The notes under the pieces: generated by a model | What the model saw: the letters and a program-made list of their open reading frames with translations, nothing else | Told to the model about the DNA's origin: nothing | Databases searched by the model: none | Made by a program: the position numbers and the translations under genes | In this document: piece by piece, positions 16,406-24,230 of the stretch | How the letters are laid out: every line of letters begins with the position of its first letter | Numbering within the stretch: the first letter of the stretch is position 1 | From: Candidatus Aminicenantes bacterium UBA2190 | GTDB taxonomy: Bacteria; Acidobacteriota; Aminicenantia; UBA2199 | DNA length: 38,075 nt | Assembly: GCA_002335385.1 (NCBI GenBank) | Contig: DCVK01000039.1 | Location: 1 to 38,075 of the forward strand | Direction of reading: 5' to 3'

Positions 16406-18730
16406 ATGAAGCGGATCGTTGCGTTGGGCCTGCTGGTCGCTGCGCTGGCCGGCTGCCGAGTCCGTCTGGAGTTTCCCTGGCCGTATCCGTCTGAGCTGGA
16501 GGTCGCGATCATTCCCCAGCCGCTGCAGGTCGCGGTTCATGGCGGCCGCTGGACGATCGATTCCGGCGTTCCGCTCATCACCGACGCTGCGGATGCCGGC
16601 GAGGCCGAACAACGGCAAGCAGCCCGGCTGCTGCGCGATTTCGGCGAGCATCTGGTTTCGCTGGGCTGGACCGGATCGCCGGCGCCGTTGCCACTCATCG
16701 GAGAACCGATCCACACCCGGCCGGCGGTGCGGTTCGCTCTCGATCCCGCTGCGAAGGAAAGGCTTGGCGACGATGGCTATTCCCTGAGGATTACGCCGTT
16801 CGAAGTATATCTTCAAGCCGCCCGCCCCGCCGGGCTGTTTTACGGCGCCCAGACCCTGCGCCAACTGCTCATGATGAATTCTGCGGCGCCGGCCGGGCCG
16901 CCGCTGTCGCTTCCCTTCCTGGAGATCATCGACAAGCCCCGCTACTCATGGCGAGGCTTCATGCTCGACTGCTGCCGCCATTTTTTCCCCAAGGAATTCA
17001 TCAAGAAATGCCTCGATGAGATGGCGCTCTTCAAGCTGAATCGTTTCCACTGGCACCTGACCGAGGATCAGGCCTGGCGCCTCGAGATCAGGAAGTACCC
17101 CGAGCTTGCGCTCAAGGGGGGAACTCCCAGCGGCGGCTTTTACAGCCGGGAAGACGTGCGCGAAATCGTGGCCTACGCCGCCGAGCGCTTCATCACCGTG
17201 GTTCCCGAAATCGAGATGCCGGGCCACGCCACCGCCGCCCTGACCGTCTTTCCGCGCCTTTCCTGCACCGGCGGCCCCTTTGCCCGCATGCCCCAGTGGG
17301 GGGTGTTCGAGGACGTCTACTGCGCCGGCAGCGAGGAAACCTTCGATTTCCTGGGGGACGTCCTGGATGAAGTCGCCGAACTCTTTCCCGGTCCCTGGGT
17401 CCACGTCGGCGGAGACGAGTCCCCCAAGTCGCGCTGGAAAGCCTGCCCGAAATGCCAGGCCCGCATCGCGGCCGAAGGGTTGAAGGACGAGACGGAGCTG
17501 CAGAGCTGGTTCATACGCCGCATGGAGGCGCATCTCAGGGTCCGCGGCAAGCGCCTCATCGGCTGGGACGAGATCCTCGAGGGGGGGCTGGCGCTTGAGG
17601 CGACGGTCATGTCGTGGCGCGGAATGGAGGGGGGCATCGCGGCGGCGCGCCAGGGTCATGACGTGGTCATGGCGCCCACTTCATATGTCTATCTTGACTA
17701 CTACCAGGGCGACCCGCGTTTCGAACCGCCGGCCATCGGCGGTTTCCTGCCGCTGGACAAAGTATATGCTTTCGAGCCGACCCCCGTCGAGCTTTCCGCA
17801 GAGGATGCCGGGCATATACTCGGCGGTCAGGCCAACCTCTGGACCGAGTACGTCGCGACCCCGACTCACGCTTCCTACATGATGTGGCCGCGTCTCGGCG
17901 CCCTGGCCGAGGCGGTGTGGAGCGTTCCCGACCGGCGCAACTGGGAATCGTTCCTGTTCCGTTTGGACCGCCTGCGCCCGGGTCTGCGATCCGCGGGATT
18001 GGCCCTGGCCGATACGGCCTGGCGGCCGGGCATCTCGGCAACGGCGCTGCCGGAAACGAAGGCGTGGCGGATCGAGATGTCCGGTGGACTCCCGGCGGCA
18101 ACGATCCGCTTCACGCGGGACGGTTCCCTTCCCGGACATCGCTCCCGGCTCTACAAGGGGCCTTTCGAGTGCCTGGACGAGGGGAGCGTCCTGGCGGAAC
18201 TGTTTCAAGGCCGGGAGCGATTGGGACCGGCCGTGGGACTGGAACTGGCGAAGCACTTGGCGGTATTCGCGTCGGTGCGGTTGCGCGTCTCCGGGAACCT
18301 GCGGCCGGAGAATGGCGGTGAGGCACTGTTGCTCGACGGCCTTGGCGGCTCGCTGTTCAACAAGGACGGAGCCTGGCTGGGGGTGGAAGGTGGCGACCTG
18401 GAGGCGACCATCGATCTGGGGGCCATACGCACGGTCAGGAGGGTAATGGCCCGCTTTCTGGAGACGCCGGCGTCCTGGATCTTCCTGCCGGCGGCGGTCC
18501 AGGCCTTCGTTTCGACCGACGGCCGGGAATGGACATCGGCCGCCTCGCTGGAGTGGCCCCGGACGGACGACTTCACCGTGCTGGGCAGCCGCGACGCCGA
18601 CCTGCGTTTCGTGCCGCGTCGGGCGCGCTACGTGCGCCTGACGGCCCGTGGCATCGGGGATTGCCCCGCCGGCCACGCCGGCGTCGGCAGGAGCGCCTGG
18701 TTCTTCATCGATGAAATCATCGTTCAGTGA
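16406..18730 (+). CDS. Family 20 beta-N-acetylhexosaminidase, lipoprotein
   Basis: 774 residues. A lipoprotein signal ends in LAGC (C17). GH20 N-terminal domain about 30-175 (IIPQPLQV...). Catalytic barrel from about 178 (RYSWRGFMLDCCRHFFP, LNRFHWHLTEDQAWRLEI) to about 560, with the acid/base pair D337-E338 in WVHVGGDESPKSRW and substrate-binding GWDEILEGG and SWRG segments. A chitobiase-C/Fn3-associated module follows (PAATIRFTRDGSLP). The C-terminus is an F5/8-type (CBM32-like) discoidin domain (about 640-774) ending RSAWFFIDEIIVQ. It would release terminal GlcNAc or GalNAc outside the cytoplasm, feeding the adjacent symporter (inference). The start is fixed by AGGAG six nt upstream and by the lipobox; the longer frame from 16253 only shadows GH9. 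Confidence 0.94.
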   Translation: MKRIVALGLLVAALAGCRVRLEFPWPYPSELEVAIIPQPLQVAVHGGRWTIDSGVPLITDAADAGEAEQRQAARLLRDFGEHLVSLGWTGSPAPLPLIGEPIHTRPAVRFALDPAAKERLGDDGYSLRITPFEVYLQAARPAGLFYGAQTLRQLLMMNSAAPAGPPLSLPFLEIIDKPRYSWRGFMLDCCRHFFPKEFIKKCLDEMALFKLNRFHWHLTEDQAWRLEIRKYPELALKGGTPSGGFYSREDVREIVAYAAERFITVVPEIEMPGHATAALTVFPRLSCTGGPFARMPQWGVFEDVYCAGSEETFDFLGDVLDEVAELFPGPWVHVGGDESPKSRWKACPKCQARIAAEGLKDETELQSWFIRRMEAHLRVRGKRLIGWDEILEGGLALEATVMSWRGMEGGIAAARQGHDVVMAPTSYVYLDYYQGDPRFEPPAIGGFLPLDKVYAFEPTPVELSAEDAGHILGGQANLWTEYVATPTHASYMMWPRLGALAEAVWSVPDRRNWESFLFRLDRLRPGLRSAGLALADTAWRPGISATALPETKAWRIEMSGGLPAATIRFTRDGSLPGHRSRLYKGPFECLDEGSVLAELFQGRERLGPAVGLELAKHLAVFASVRLRVSGNLRPENGGEALLLDGLGGSLFNKDGAWLGVEGGDLEATIDLGAIRTVRRVMARFLETPASWIFLPAAVQAFVSTDGREWTSAASLEWPRTDDFTVLGSRDADLRFVPRRARYVRLTARGIGDCPAGHAGVGRSAWFFIDEIIVQ

Positions 18731-18755
18731 GAGCTGACGCCAAACAGCGCGCGCT

Positions 18756-18774
18756 GAGGCGGCCCGGCCGCCTC
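18756..18774. terminator. Hairpin between convergent GH20 and radical SAM genes
   Basis: A perfect 8-bp inverted repeat (GAGGCGGC / GCCGCCTC) with a 3-nt loop lies in the 45-bp gap between the two convergent stops. No T tract follows on either strand, so efficient intrinsic termination is uncertain. Confidence 0.45.
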
Positions 18775-18775
18775 T

Positions 18776-19942
18776 CTAGAAAAAGCTGGGCACGAAATCG
18801 GTGATCTTCTCCTTTTCGATCCTTCCCAGGAAGGGGCCGGTGCAGCGCAGGTCGCGCCGTCCGTAGGAGCCGAGGAACATGCGGTTGCCGGCACGGCAGC
18901 CGCCGCCGCAAACCGAAAGGTAGGAGCAGGCGGCACACTCGGCCGGCGGCGTTTTGAAGGCGATGTAATTCGGGTGGAGGTGCCTGCGGCGGTAGATCTC
19001 CCAAATGTCCGAACCGTGGATGTTCCCCAGCGGCAAGTCGTCCACGAACGGGCAGGGCTGGACGCTGCCGTCGGCCTTCACGGTCAGGACGAAGTTGCCG
19101 CCCGAGCAGGCGTTGCCGGTTAGCATGTAAAAATGGCGGACGAAGTCCATGTGCCGGGGGTTCTTGTCCGCTAGCGCCCAGTGCTTGATGCGCCGCCATT
19201 CCTCGTTGTCCATCCGCAGCGGATCGGCCGGGCGCTGCGGCACGTACTGATAGAAGATCGGGCGGCATTCCAGTTCCGAGCGCACGTAGCGGTCGATGGC
19301 GGCCACGTCGCCGCAGTTTCCGGCGTGGACGGCGGTGAATGAGTACACGGCGATGCCGGCCTCGCGCAGGCGCGCCATGCCCGCCGCTGCCGCGGCGAAG
19401 GAGCCCTGGCGGCCAGCCAGGTCGTCATGGGTTTCCGGGTGCCGGGACATGAGCGAGACGATGGCGGCGTCCAGGCCCGCCTTTTTCAGCTCGCGGGCCA
19501 GCCCGGGCCCGGCGCGGGTGGCGGTGGTATACAGTGAGACGAAGGGCGCGCGGCACTCCCTTTTTGCCAAGGCGATGATGTCGCAGATATCCCCGCGCAA
19601 CAACGGTTCGCCGCCGAGTATCTCCACCCGCACGCCCTTGTCGCGCAGGCGGGCGAAGAGGGTTCGGATGGCCTGCCAGTTCAACTCGGCGTCGCGGTCG
19701 CGGATGTAGCACATGCGGCATGCCTGGTCGCAGCGGCTGTTCACCTCGACCTTGAGGGAATAGAGGAAGGCGCCGATCAGCCTGCGCGCGGCGCGGGCGA
19801 ACAGCCGGTCAAGGTCCGTTCGCTTCGCCAGGCCGGCGAAGCCGGACAGGATGCGCCGCTGCGCACGCGCAAGCCAGCGGTTGCTGATGCCGGGAAAGCG
19901 GTTGACCAGCCCCGCCCTGACGATCTGCCTGCCGTAGTCCAA
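18776..19942 (-). CDS. Radical SAM protein with SPASM domain
   Basis: 388 residues from a TTG start. The radical SAM cluster is C71, C75, C78 in CDQACRMCYIRD; VEILGGEPLLRGD is the GGEP motif. The C-terminal SPASM-type region has C279, C297 (VQPCPFVDDLPLGNI), C336, C339, C345, C349 and C367, suitable for one or two auxiliary Fe-S clusters. SPASM enzymes mature peptides or proteins or modify small molecules; the substrate here is unknown and I see no precursor-peptide gene beside it. The TTG at 19942 is chosen because AGGAACG lies about 8 nt upstream, there is no in-frame ATG or GTG before the cluster, and the frame further upstream overlaps the acyltransferase gene. Only 10 bp separate it from that gene, so they are almost certainly co-transcribed. 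Confidence 0.87.
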   Translation of the reverse strand: MDYGRQIVRAGLVNRFPGISNRWLARAQRRILSGFAGLAKRTDLDRLFARAARRLIGAFLYSLKVEVNSRCDQACRMCYIRDRDAELNWQAIRTLFARLRDKGVRVEILGGEPLLRGDICDIIALAKRECRAPFVSLYTTATRAGPGLARELKKAGLDAAIVSLMSRHPETHDDLAGRQGSFAAAAAGMARLREAGIAVYSFTAVHAGNCGDVAAIDRYVRSELECRPIFYQYVPQRPADPLRMDNEEWRRIKHWALADKNPRHMDFVRHFYMLTGNACSGGNFVLTVKADGSVQPCPFVDDLPLGNIHGSDIWEIYRRRHLHPNYIAFKTPPAECAACSYLSVCGGGCRAGNRMFLGSYGRRDLRCTGPFLGRIEKEKITDFVPSFF

Positions 19943-19952
19943 GGAACGTTCC

Positions 19953-21563
19953 TCAGCGCAGGATCGGCGGCGCGCCGAACCGTTTTTCCGCCATGGCCGC
20001 GATGAAATCCTGCCATTTTCTCGCAGATTCCCGGTGGAACACGGCCTGGAAAAGGTCCTGGCCGTCATAGACCTGCAAGCGGTCCGCTTTTTCGATCGTG
20101 GCGGCACGGACCTGCCGCAGCGGGATCGACCGAGCCGGGACATCGGTGTGCCCATCGGGCTCGAGCACGATCCGGTCCTGGTGCAGCACCAGGCGCCCGT
20201 GAAAAAGCCCGGCCAGGGCGGATCCCCTGGCGATCGAGATGTCGGCTGCCTTCGACGCGATGGCGTCCGTCTCGAGATCGCGCCGGTCCACGCGGATCTG
20301 CTGGTAAAAATCGTCGATGGAGAGCGGGCGGCCGTCGGCATCCCTGACGGCATAGCGGCCATCGAGCGCGTAGCGGCTGCCGCAGGCGGCGCATTGAAAA
20401 TCGTTGCCCTGCGCCTCCAGCCGGTCGAAGGCCCGGCAGGATGGACAGCGGTAGAGGATGAGCCCGATATCCCGCGCCAGGCCTCCCCGGCGGCAGGCGA
20501 GGCCGCTGTCGTCGGGGCGGATGGCCGCGGCCACGGCGGCCAGGATTTCCCGCTCGTCCTGGCCGGCGCGGAAGCGCAACAGGGGCTTGAACTCCACCCG
20601 CACCGGGCAGCGGCGCAGGCGCCGGCCCCAGCGCGGCCACAGGAAATAGTTGCCGGAGACGGCGACAGGGAACACCGGTACTTCAGGGTAGCGGAGGAAG
20701 AGCCGCGCCACCGGGGCCTTGAGCTCGAGCAGCGCCCCGGTGAATGAGCGCTCGCCCTCGGGGAAGATCCCGATCACTCCGCCCTGCTGCAGCGTCGAGC
20801 GGATCTTCTGCATGGCCCCCAGGTCGGAGGTGTATCTTTTCTTGGCGATACAGCCGAACAGGACCGTGAAGACGAATGCGGAGAGCCGGTGTCGGAACAC
20901 TTCGAAGGTGGCGACGTAGTGCAGCCGGTAGGGGAGACAGTATTCGATGATGAACGGGTCGAGATAGCTGCGGTGGCTGGAGACGATGAAGAACGGCGCC
21001 TGCTGCGGCAGGTTCTCGGGGTGAATGACGCGGATCGGAAACCAGACGCGGGCCAGCACCCCGAAAACGAGCTTGCGCCAGTGATGGAGGCCGGGCAGGA
21101 CCAGGCGCGCCTGCTCCTGGTAGGCGCGGTAATCGGGGCCGAAGCGCCGGGCGAGGAAAACTTCCTCGACGCGGATGTAAAGCAGCTCCAGGGCGATGAA
21201 GGCCGGCATGGCGACCAGGATCATGGACGGCGATCCCCAGGCCATGCCCGCTCCGTAGAGCAGGGTGGTGAAGAACAGATAGATCGGATGACGCCAGACC
21301 GAGTAGACGCCGCCGCGGACGATCCTGCCGGCCGGGAACGCAGATACCGGCAGGTTGCCCGTCGTTTTCGTGTATTGGACGATCGACAGAGCGAGCATGG
21401 GCAGGGAGACGGCCAGCAACGCCGCGCCGGCGGGCCGCAAGGCCCACAGCGGGGGAAAGCCGAAAGCACCATCCAGGGAACGGGAGAAGGCGACCAGCCC
21501 CAGCGGCAGCAGCAGCCAGAAAACCGCGATGTACAGCAGGATGACCAGCGTTTTCTTGATCAT
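19953..21563 (-). CDS. Fusion: isoprenylcysteine/phospholipid methyltransferase-like membrane domain, PlsC acyltransferase, zinc ribbon and C-terminal domain
   Basis: 536 residues with at least three modules. (1) Residues 1-160: four to five hydrophobic helices ending GGVYSVWRHPIYLFF and RRFGPDYRAYQEQ, the pattern of ICMT/PEMT-type membrane methyltransferases. (2) About 165-350: a PlsC/LPLAT acyltransferase with HRSYLD (H197-D202, the HX4D motif) and FPEGERSFTG (267-276). (3) A zinc ribbon CPSC...CAAC (C373, C376, C391, C394). It ends in a beta-rich tail (about 405-536; LVLHQDRIVLEPDG, SIPLRQVRAATIEKADRLQVY) that looks PH-like. It would act at the inner membrane on phospholipid or lysophospholipid; a combined methyl- and acyl-transfer activity is inference. 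Well-formed promoter upstream and GGAGAG before the ATG. Confidence 0.85.
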   Translation of the reverse strand: MIKKTLVILLYIAVFWLLLPLGLVAFSRSLDGAFGFPPLWALRPAGAALLAVSLPMLALSIVQYTKTTGNLPVSAFPAGRIVRGGVYSVWRHPIYLFFTTLLYGAGMAWGSPSMILVAMPAFIALELLYIRVEEVFLARRFGPDYRAYQEQARLVLPGLHHWRKLVFGVLARVWFPIRVIHPENLPQQAPFFIVSSHRSYLDPFIIEYCLPYRLHYVATFEVFRHRLSAFVFTVLFGCIAKKRYTSDLGAMQKIRSTLQQGGVIGIFPEGERSFTGALLELKAPVARLFLRYPEVPVFPVAVSGNYFLWPRWGRRLRRCPVRVEFKPLLRFRAGQDEREILAAVAAAIRPDDSGLACRRGGLARDIGLILYRCPSCRAFDRLEAQGNDFQCAACGSRYALDGRYAVRDADGRPLSIDDFYQQIRVDRRDLETDAIASKAADISIARGSALAGLFHGRLVLHQDRIVLEPDGHTDVPARSIPLRQVRAATIEKADRLQVYDGQDLFQAVFHRESARKWQDFIAAMAEKRFGAPPILR

Positions 21564-21591
21564 CTCTCCGTTCTCCCTGATTATAACCCCG

Positions 21592-21621
21592 ATTATAAAT
21601 TAGAAAAGTCACTATTTACAA
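21592..21621 (-). promoter_or_regulatory. Putative promoter of the acyltransferase-SPASM operon
   Basis: Minus strand: TTGTAA (21621-21616), 18-bp spacer, TATAAT (21597-21592), 28 nt before the start codon at 21563. Confidence 0.55.
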
Positions 21622-21660
21622 ATATTTTCCCGCCGGCCTGCCGCCCGGCGGGTCCGAAGA

Positions 21661-21801
21661 ATGGACTTCCAGGAACGAATCAGGTATGATATTGCAGTTC
21701 CCAGCAAGGACGAAATCCTACGGATCGCACACGAACTCTTCATTGAAAGAAAGGACCAAAGAAACAGCATGTGCATGAACACGGAAGCGAAGGCAACATG
21801 A
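21661..21801 (+). pseudogene. Short ORF before tolC: possible remnant of a TetR-type regulator, or a leader peptide
   Basis: A 46-codon frame whose residues 14-30 read PSKDEILRIAHELFIER, resembling the first helix of TetR-family DNA-binding domains (..ILdaAleLFaerG..). The frame ends soon after, with no helix-turn-helix. Its stop overlaps the tolC ATG as TGA/ATG (21798-21801), so translation could be coupled to efflux expression. TetR genes commonly precede TolC-MFP-RND operons, which makes a truncated regulator plausible. The likeness covers fewer than 20 residues and could be chance, and a candidate promoter overlaps its first codons. Confidence 0.4.
21662..21690 (+). promoter_or_regulatory. 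Weak putative promoter of the efflux operon
   Basis: TGGACT, 17 bp, TATGAT (21685-21690). It lies inside the short ORF that precedes tolC. If it is the real promoter, that ORF would not be translated from its own ATG. Confidence 0.3.
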
Positions 21802-23153
21802 AAAAGACAACCCTGGCCCTGGTCTTCTGGCTCGCGTACTGTATCGCTCCGCTCGGCGGTGAGGAGGCCGCCGAGGCGCTGCGGTTTTCCCTGCGTCAGG
21901 CCCAGGACCACGCCGTGCAGTTCAGCACCGAGACGCGCAACTCCCGCATCGACGTGGCCCTGGCCCGCAAGAAGATATGGGAAACCACCGCCAGCGGCCT
22001 GCCGCAGGTCAATGCCGCGCTGTCCTACCGGGATAACCTGAAGATACCCACCACGCTGATCCCGGCCAGGTTCCTGGACCCCGACGCCGGCGAGGGCGAG
22101 TTCATCGGCCTGAAGTTCGGCACCCAGCACAACGCCACGGTCGACGTCACCGCCAGCCAGCTCGTGTTCAACGGTTCCTACATCGTGGCCCTGCAGGCGT
22201 CCAGGGTTTACCTGCAACTGGCCGAAAACCAGCAGGAAAAAAAGGAGATCGATGTCCGCGAGACCGTGGCCAACACCTACCACCTGGTGCTGCTGGCGGA
22301 AAAGAACCGGGAGATCCTGGGCTCCAGCCTGGAGAACATGCGCGAGACCTGGCGCGAGACCGACGCCATGCACCGGGCCGGCTTCAGCGAGGCGACCGCC
22401 GTCGACCAGCTGCAGCTGGCGGTCAGCGACCTGGAGAACACCCTGGCCACGACCGAGCGCCAGATCGAAACGGCGTACCGGCTGCTCAAGCTGCAGATGG
22501 GCGTGGACCCGGACCGCCCCGTCGCGCTCAGCGACACGCTGGCCTCGATCCTGGCCGCCATGGACGGCGAGCTGCCGCCGCCGGAGCGCTTCGATCTTTC
22601 GCGCCATATCGACTTCCGGGTCATGGAGACCCAGGAACGCTCCATGGCCATGCTGCTCAAGCGTGAAAAAGCGGAGTACCTGCCCACGGTGACGGCTTTT
22701 TTCAGTTTGAGCCAGTCGGCCATGCGCGACCGCTTCAATTTCTTCAGCGCCGGCGGCGATTGGTACCCGGCGACCATCCTGGGCTTGAACCTGTCGCTGC
22801 CGGTCTTCACGTCGGGGTCGCGGCCGGCCCGCGTGGCCCAGGCCCGGCTGGAGCTGGAGAAGACGCGGAACCTGAAGCGGCAGGTGGCCGACAGCTTGCA
22901 ATTGGCCGTATCCCAGGCGCGCTCCGATTTCGCCGCCGCCCTGGAGCGGGAAAAGAACACGGCGAAAATGGCCGCCCTGGCGCAGCGCATCTTCGACGAC
23001 ACGCGCGGCAAGTTCGGCCAGGGGCTGGCCGGCAGCATGGAGCTGACCCAGGCCCATAACCAGTATCTCAACGCCGAATCCGCCCATTCCCAGGCGGTGG
23101 TCCAGCTGCTTGACGCCCGCCTCCGGCTGGACAAGGCCCTGAATCGACGGTAA
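21798..23153 (+). CDS. TolC-family outer-membrane efflux protein
   Basis: 451 residues. The signal peptide is about 1-20 (MKKTTLALVFWLAYCIAPLG). The two repeated halves of the outer-membrane efflux protein family are visible as long alpha-helical stretches: SLRQAQDHAVQFSTETRNSRIDVALARKK in the first half, and KAEYLPTVTAFFSLSQSAMRD and FGQGLAGSMELTQAHNQYLNAESAHSQAVVQLLDARLRLDKALNR in the second. It forms the trimeric outer-membrane exit duct for the RND pump. Start at 21798 rather than 21771, because only this one begins with the signal peptide and it overlaps the preceding short ORF. First structural gene of an efflux operon; the membrane fusion gene follows after 11 bp. Confidence 0.92.
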   Translation: MKKTTLALVFWLAYCIAPLGGEEAAEALRFSLRQAQDHAVQFSTETRNSRIDVALARKKIWETTASGLPQVNAALSYRDNLKIPTTLIPARFLDPDAGEGEFIGLKFGTQHNATVDVTASQLVFNGSYIVALQASRVYLQLAENQQEKKEIDVRETVANTYHLVLLAEKNREILGSSLENMRETWRETDAMHRAGFSEATAVDQLQLAVSDLENTLATTERQIETAYRLLKLQMGVDPDRPVALSDTLASILAAMDGELPPPERFDLSRHIDFRVMETQERSMAMLLKREKAEYLPTVTAFFSLSQSAMRDRFNFFSAGGDWYPATILGLNLSLPVFTSGSRPARVAQARLELEKTRNLKRQVADSLQLAVSQARSDFAAALEREKNTAKMAALAQRIFDDTRGKFGQGLAGSMELTQAHNQYLNAESAHSQAVVQLLDARLRLDKALNRR

Positions 23154-23164
23154 GGAAAACCACA

Positions 23165-24211
23165 ATGAAACAAAACATGCTCCTTTTCATCCTGCTCATT
23201 TCCCTCGCCGCCCTGGCCGCCTGCCAGAAAAAACAAAACACGGCGGCGGTCGCCGCTGATGAAAGTCTGCTGGTCGAGGTGAAGACGGTCGTGCCCGAGG
23301 AATTCGCGCACTTCTTCACCGTCAACGGCGCCCTGGAAGCGCTCCAGGACGCCTTCATCAGCGCCGAGACCAGCGGCCAGATCCAGTCCGTTCACGTCCA
23401 GGAAGGCCAGCGCGTGCAGAAGGGCGACCTGCTGGTCACCCTGAATTCCGATATCACCCGCAACGCCGCCGCCGAGGTGAACAGCGCCCTGGAGCTCGCG
23501 CGCACGGTCTTTCGCAAGCGCCAGGAACTGTGGGACCGGAGGATCGGCTCCGAGATCCAGTACCTCGAGGCCAAGACCAGCAAGGAATCCCTGGAGAACC
23601 GCCTGGCCTCGCTGCAGGCCCAGCTCGACCTGGCCCGGGTCAAGGCCCCGTTCAGCGGCATCATCGACAAGATCTTCAGGAAGCCGGGCGAACTGGCCGT
23701 GCCCGGCCTGCAGCTGATGCAGCTGGTCAACCTGGGCCGCATGCGCCTCAACGCCGAGGTGGCCGAGACCTACCTGGGCCGGATCCGGCAGGGAGACGTC
23801 ATCGAGGTCACGTTCCCCACCTATCCCGGCTGGAGCCTGGAAGCCGTCATCTCGCGCATCGGCCAGGTGGTGAGCGCCAGGAACCGCACGGTGCTGGTGC
23901 AGGCCGTCCTGGACAATCCCCAGGAGAAAATGAAGCCCAACATGATGGCCACCCTGCGCTGCCGCGATTTTTACGCCCCGGCCGCGCTGGTGGTGCCGGC
24001 CATCGTGGTCAAGAACGACATGGCCGGGACCTATCTCTATACCGTGGAACCGGAAGGCGGCCGGGCGGTCGCCCGTAAGGTCTATGTCACTACCGGACTG
24101 ACCGAGGGCAACCGCACCATGGTCGTGGCCGGGTTGACCGCCGGCCAGAAGGTGATCGTCAGCGGCTACAACCTGGTCCGCAACGGCCTGCCGGTCACGG
24201 CCGGCAAGTGA
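23165..24211 (+). CDS. RND efflux periplasmic adaptor (membrane fusion protein), lipoprotein
   Basis: 348 residues. Lipobox LAAC (C20) after a hydrophobic stretch, as in AcrA/MexA. Family segments: ISAETSGQIQSVHVQEGQRVQKGDLLVTL (first half of the lipoyl-like domain), a helical hairpin (about 98-150), ARVKAPFSGIIDKIFRKPGELAVPG (second lipoyl half), and C-terminal beta-barrel and membrane-proximal domains ending AGLTAGQKVIVSGYNLVRNGLPV. It bridges the inner-membrane RND pump and the TolC duct. Spacing is 11 bp after tolC and 19 bp before the RND gene, so the three form one operon. Confidence 0.94.
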   Translation: MKQNMLLFILLISLAALAACQKKQNTAAVAADESLLVEVKTVVPEEFAHFFTVNGALEALQDAFISAETSGQIQSVHVQEGQRVQKGDLLVTLNSDITRNAAAEVNSALELARTVFRKRQELWDRRIGSEIQYLEAKTSKESLENRLASLQAQLDLARVKAPFSGIIDKIFRKPGELAVPGLQLMQLVNLGRMRLNAEVAETYLGRIRQGDVIEVTFPTYPGWSLEAVISRIGQVVSARNRTVLVQAVLDNPQEKMKPNMMATLRCRDFYAPAALVVPAIVVKNDMAGTYLYTVEPEGGRAVARKVYVTTGLTEGNRTMVVAGLTAGQKVIVSGYNLVRNGLPVTAGK

Positions 24212-24230
24212 GCGGCGACCGGAAGCGAAC

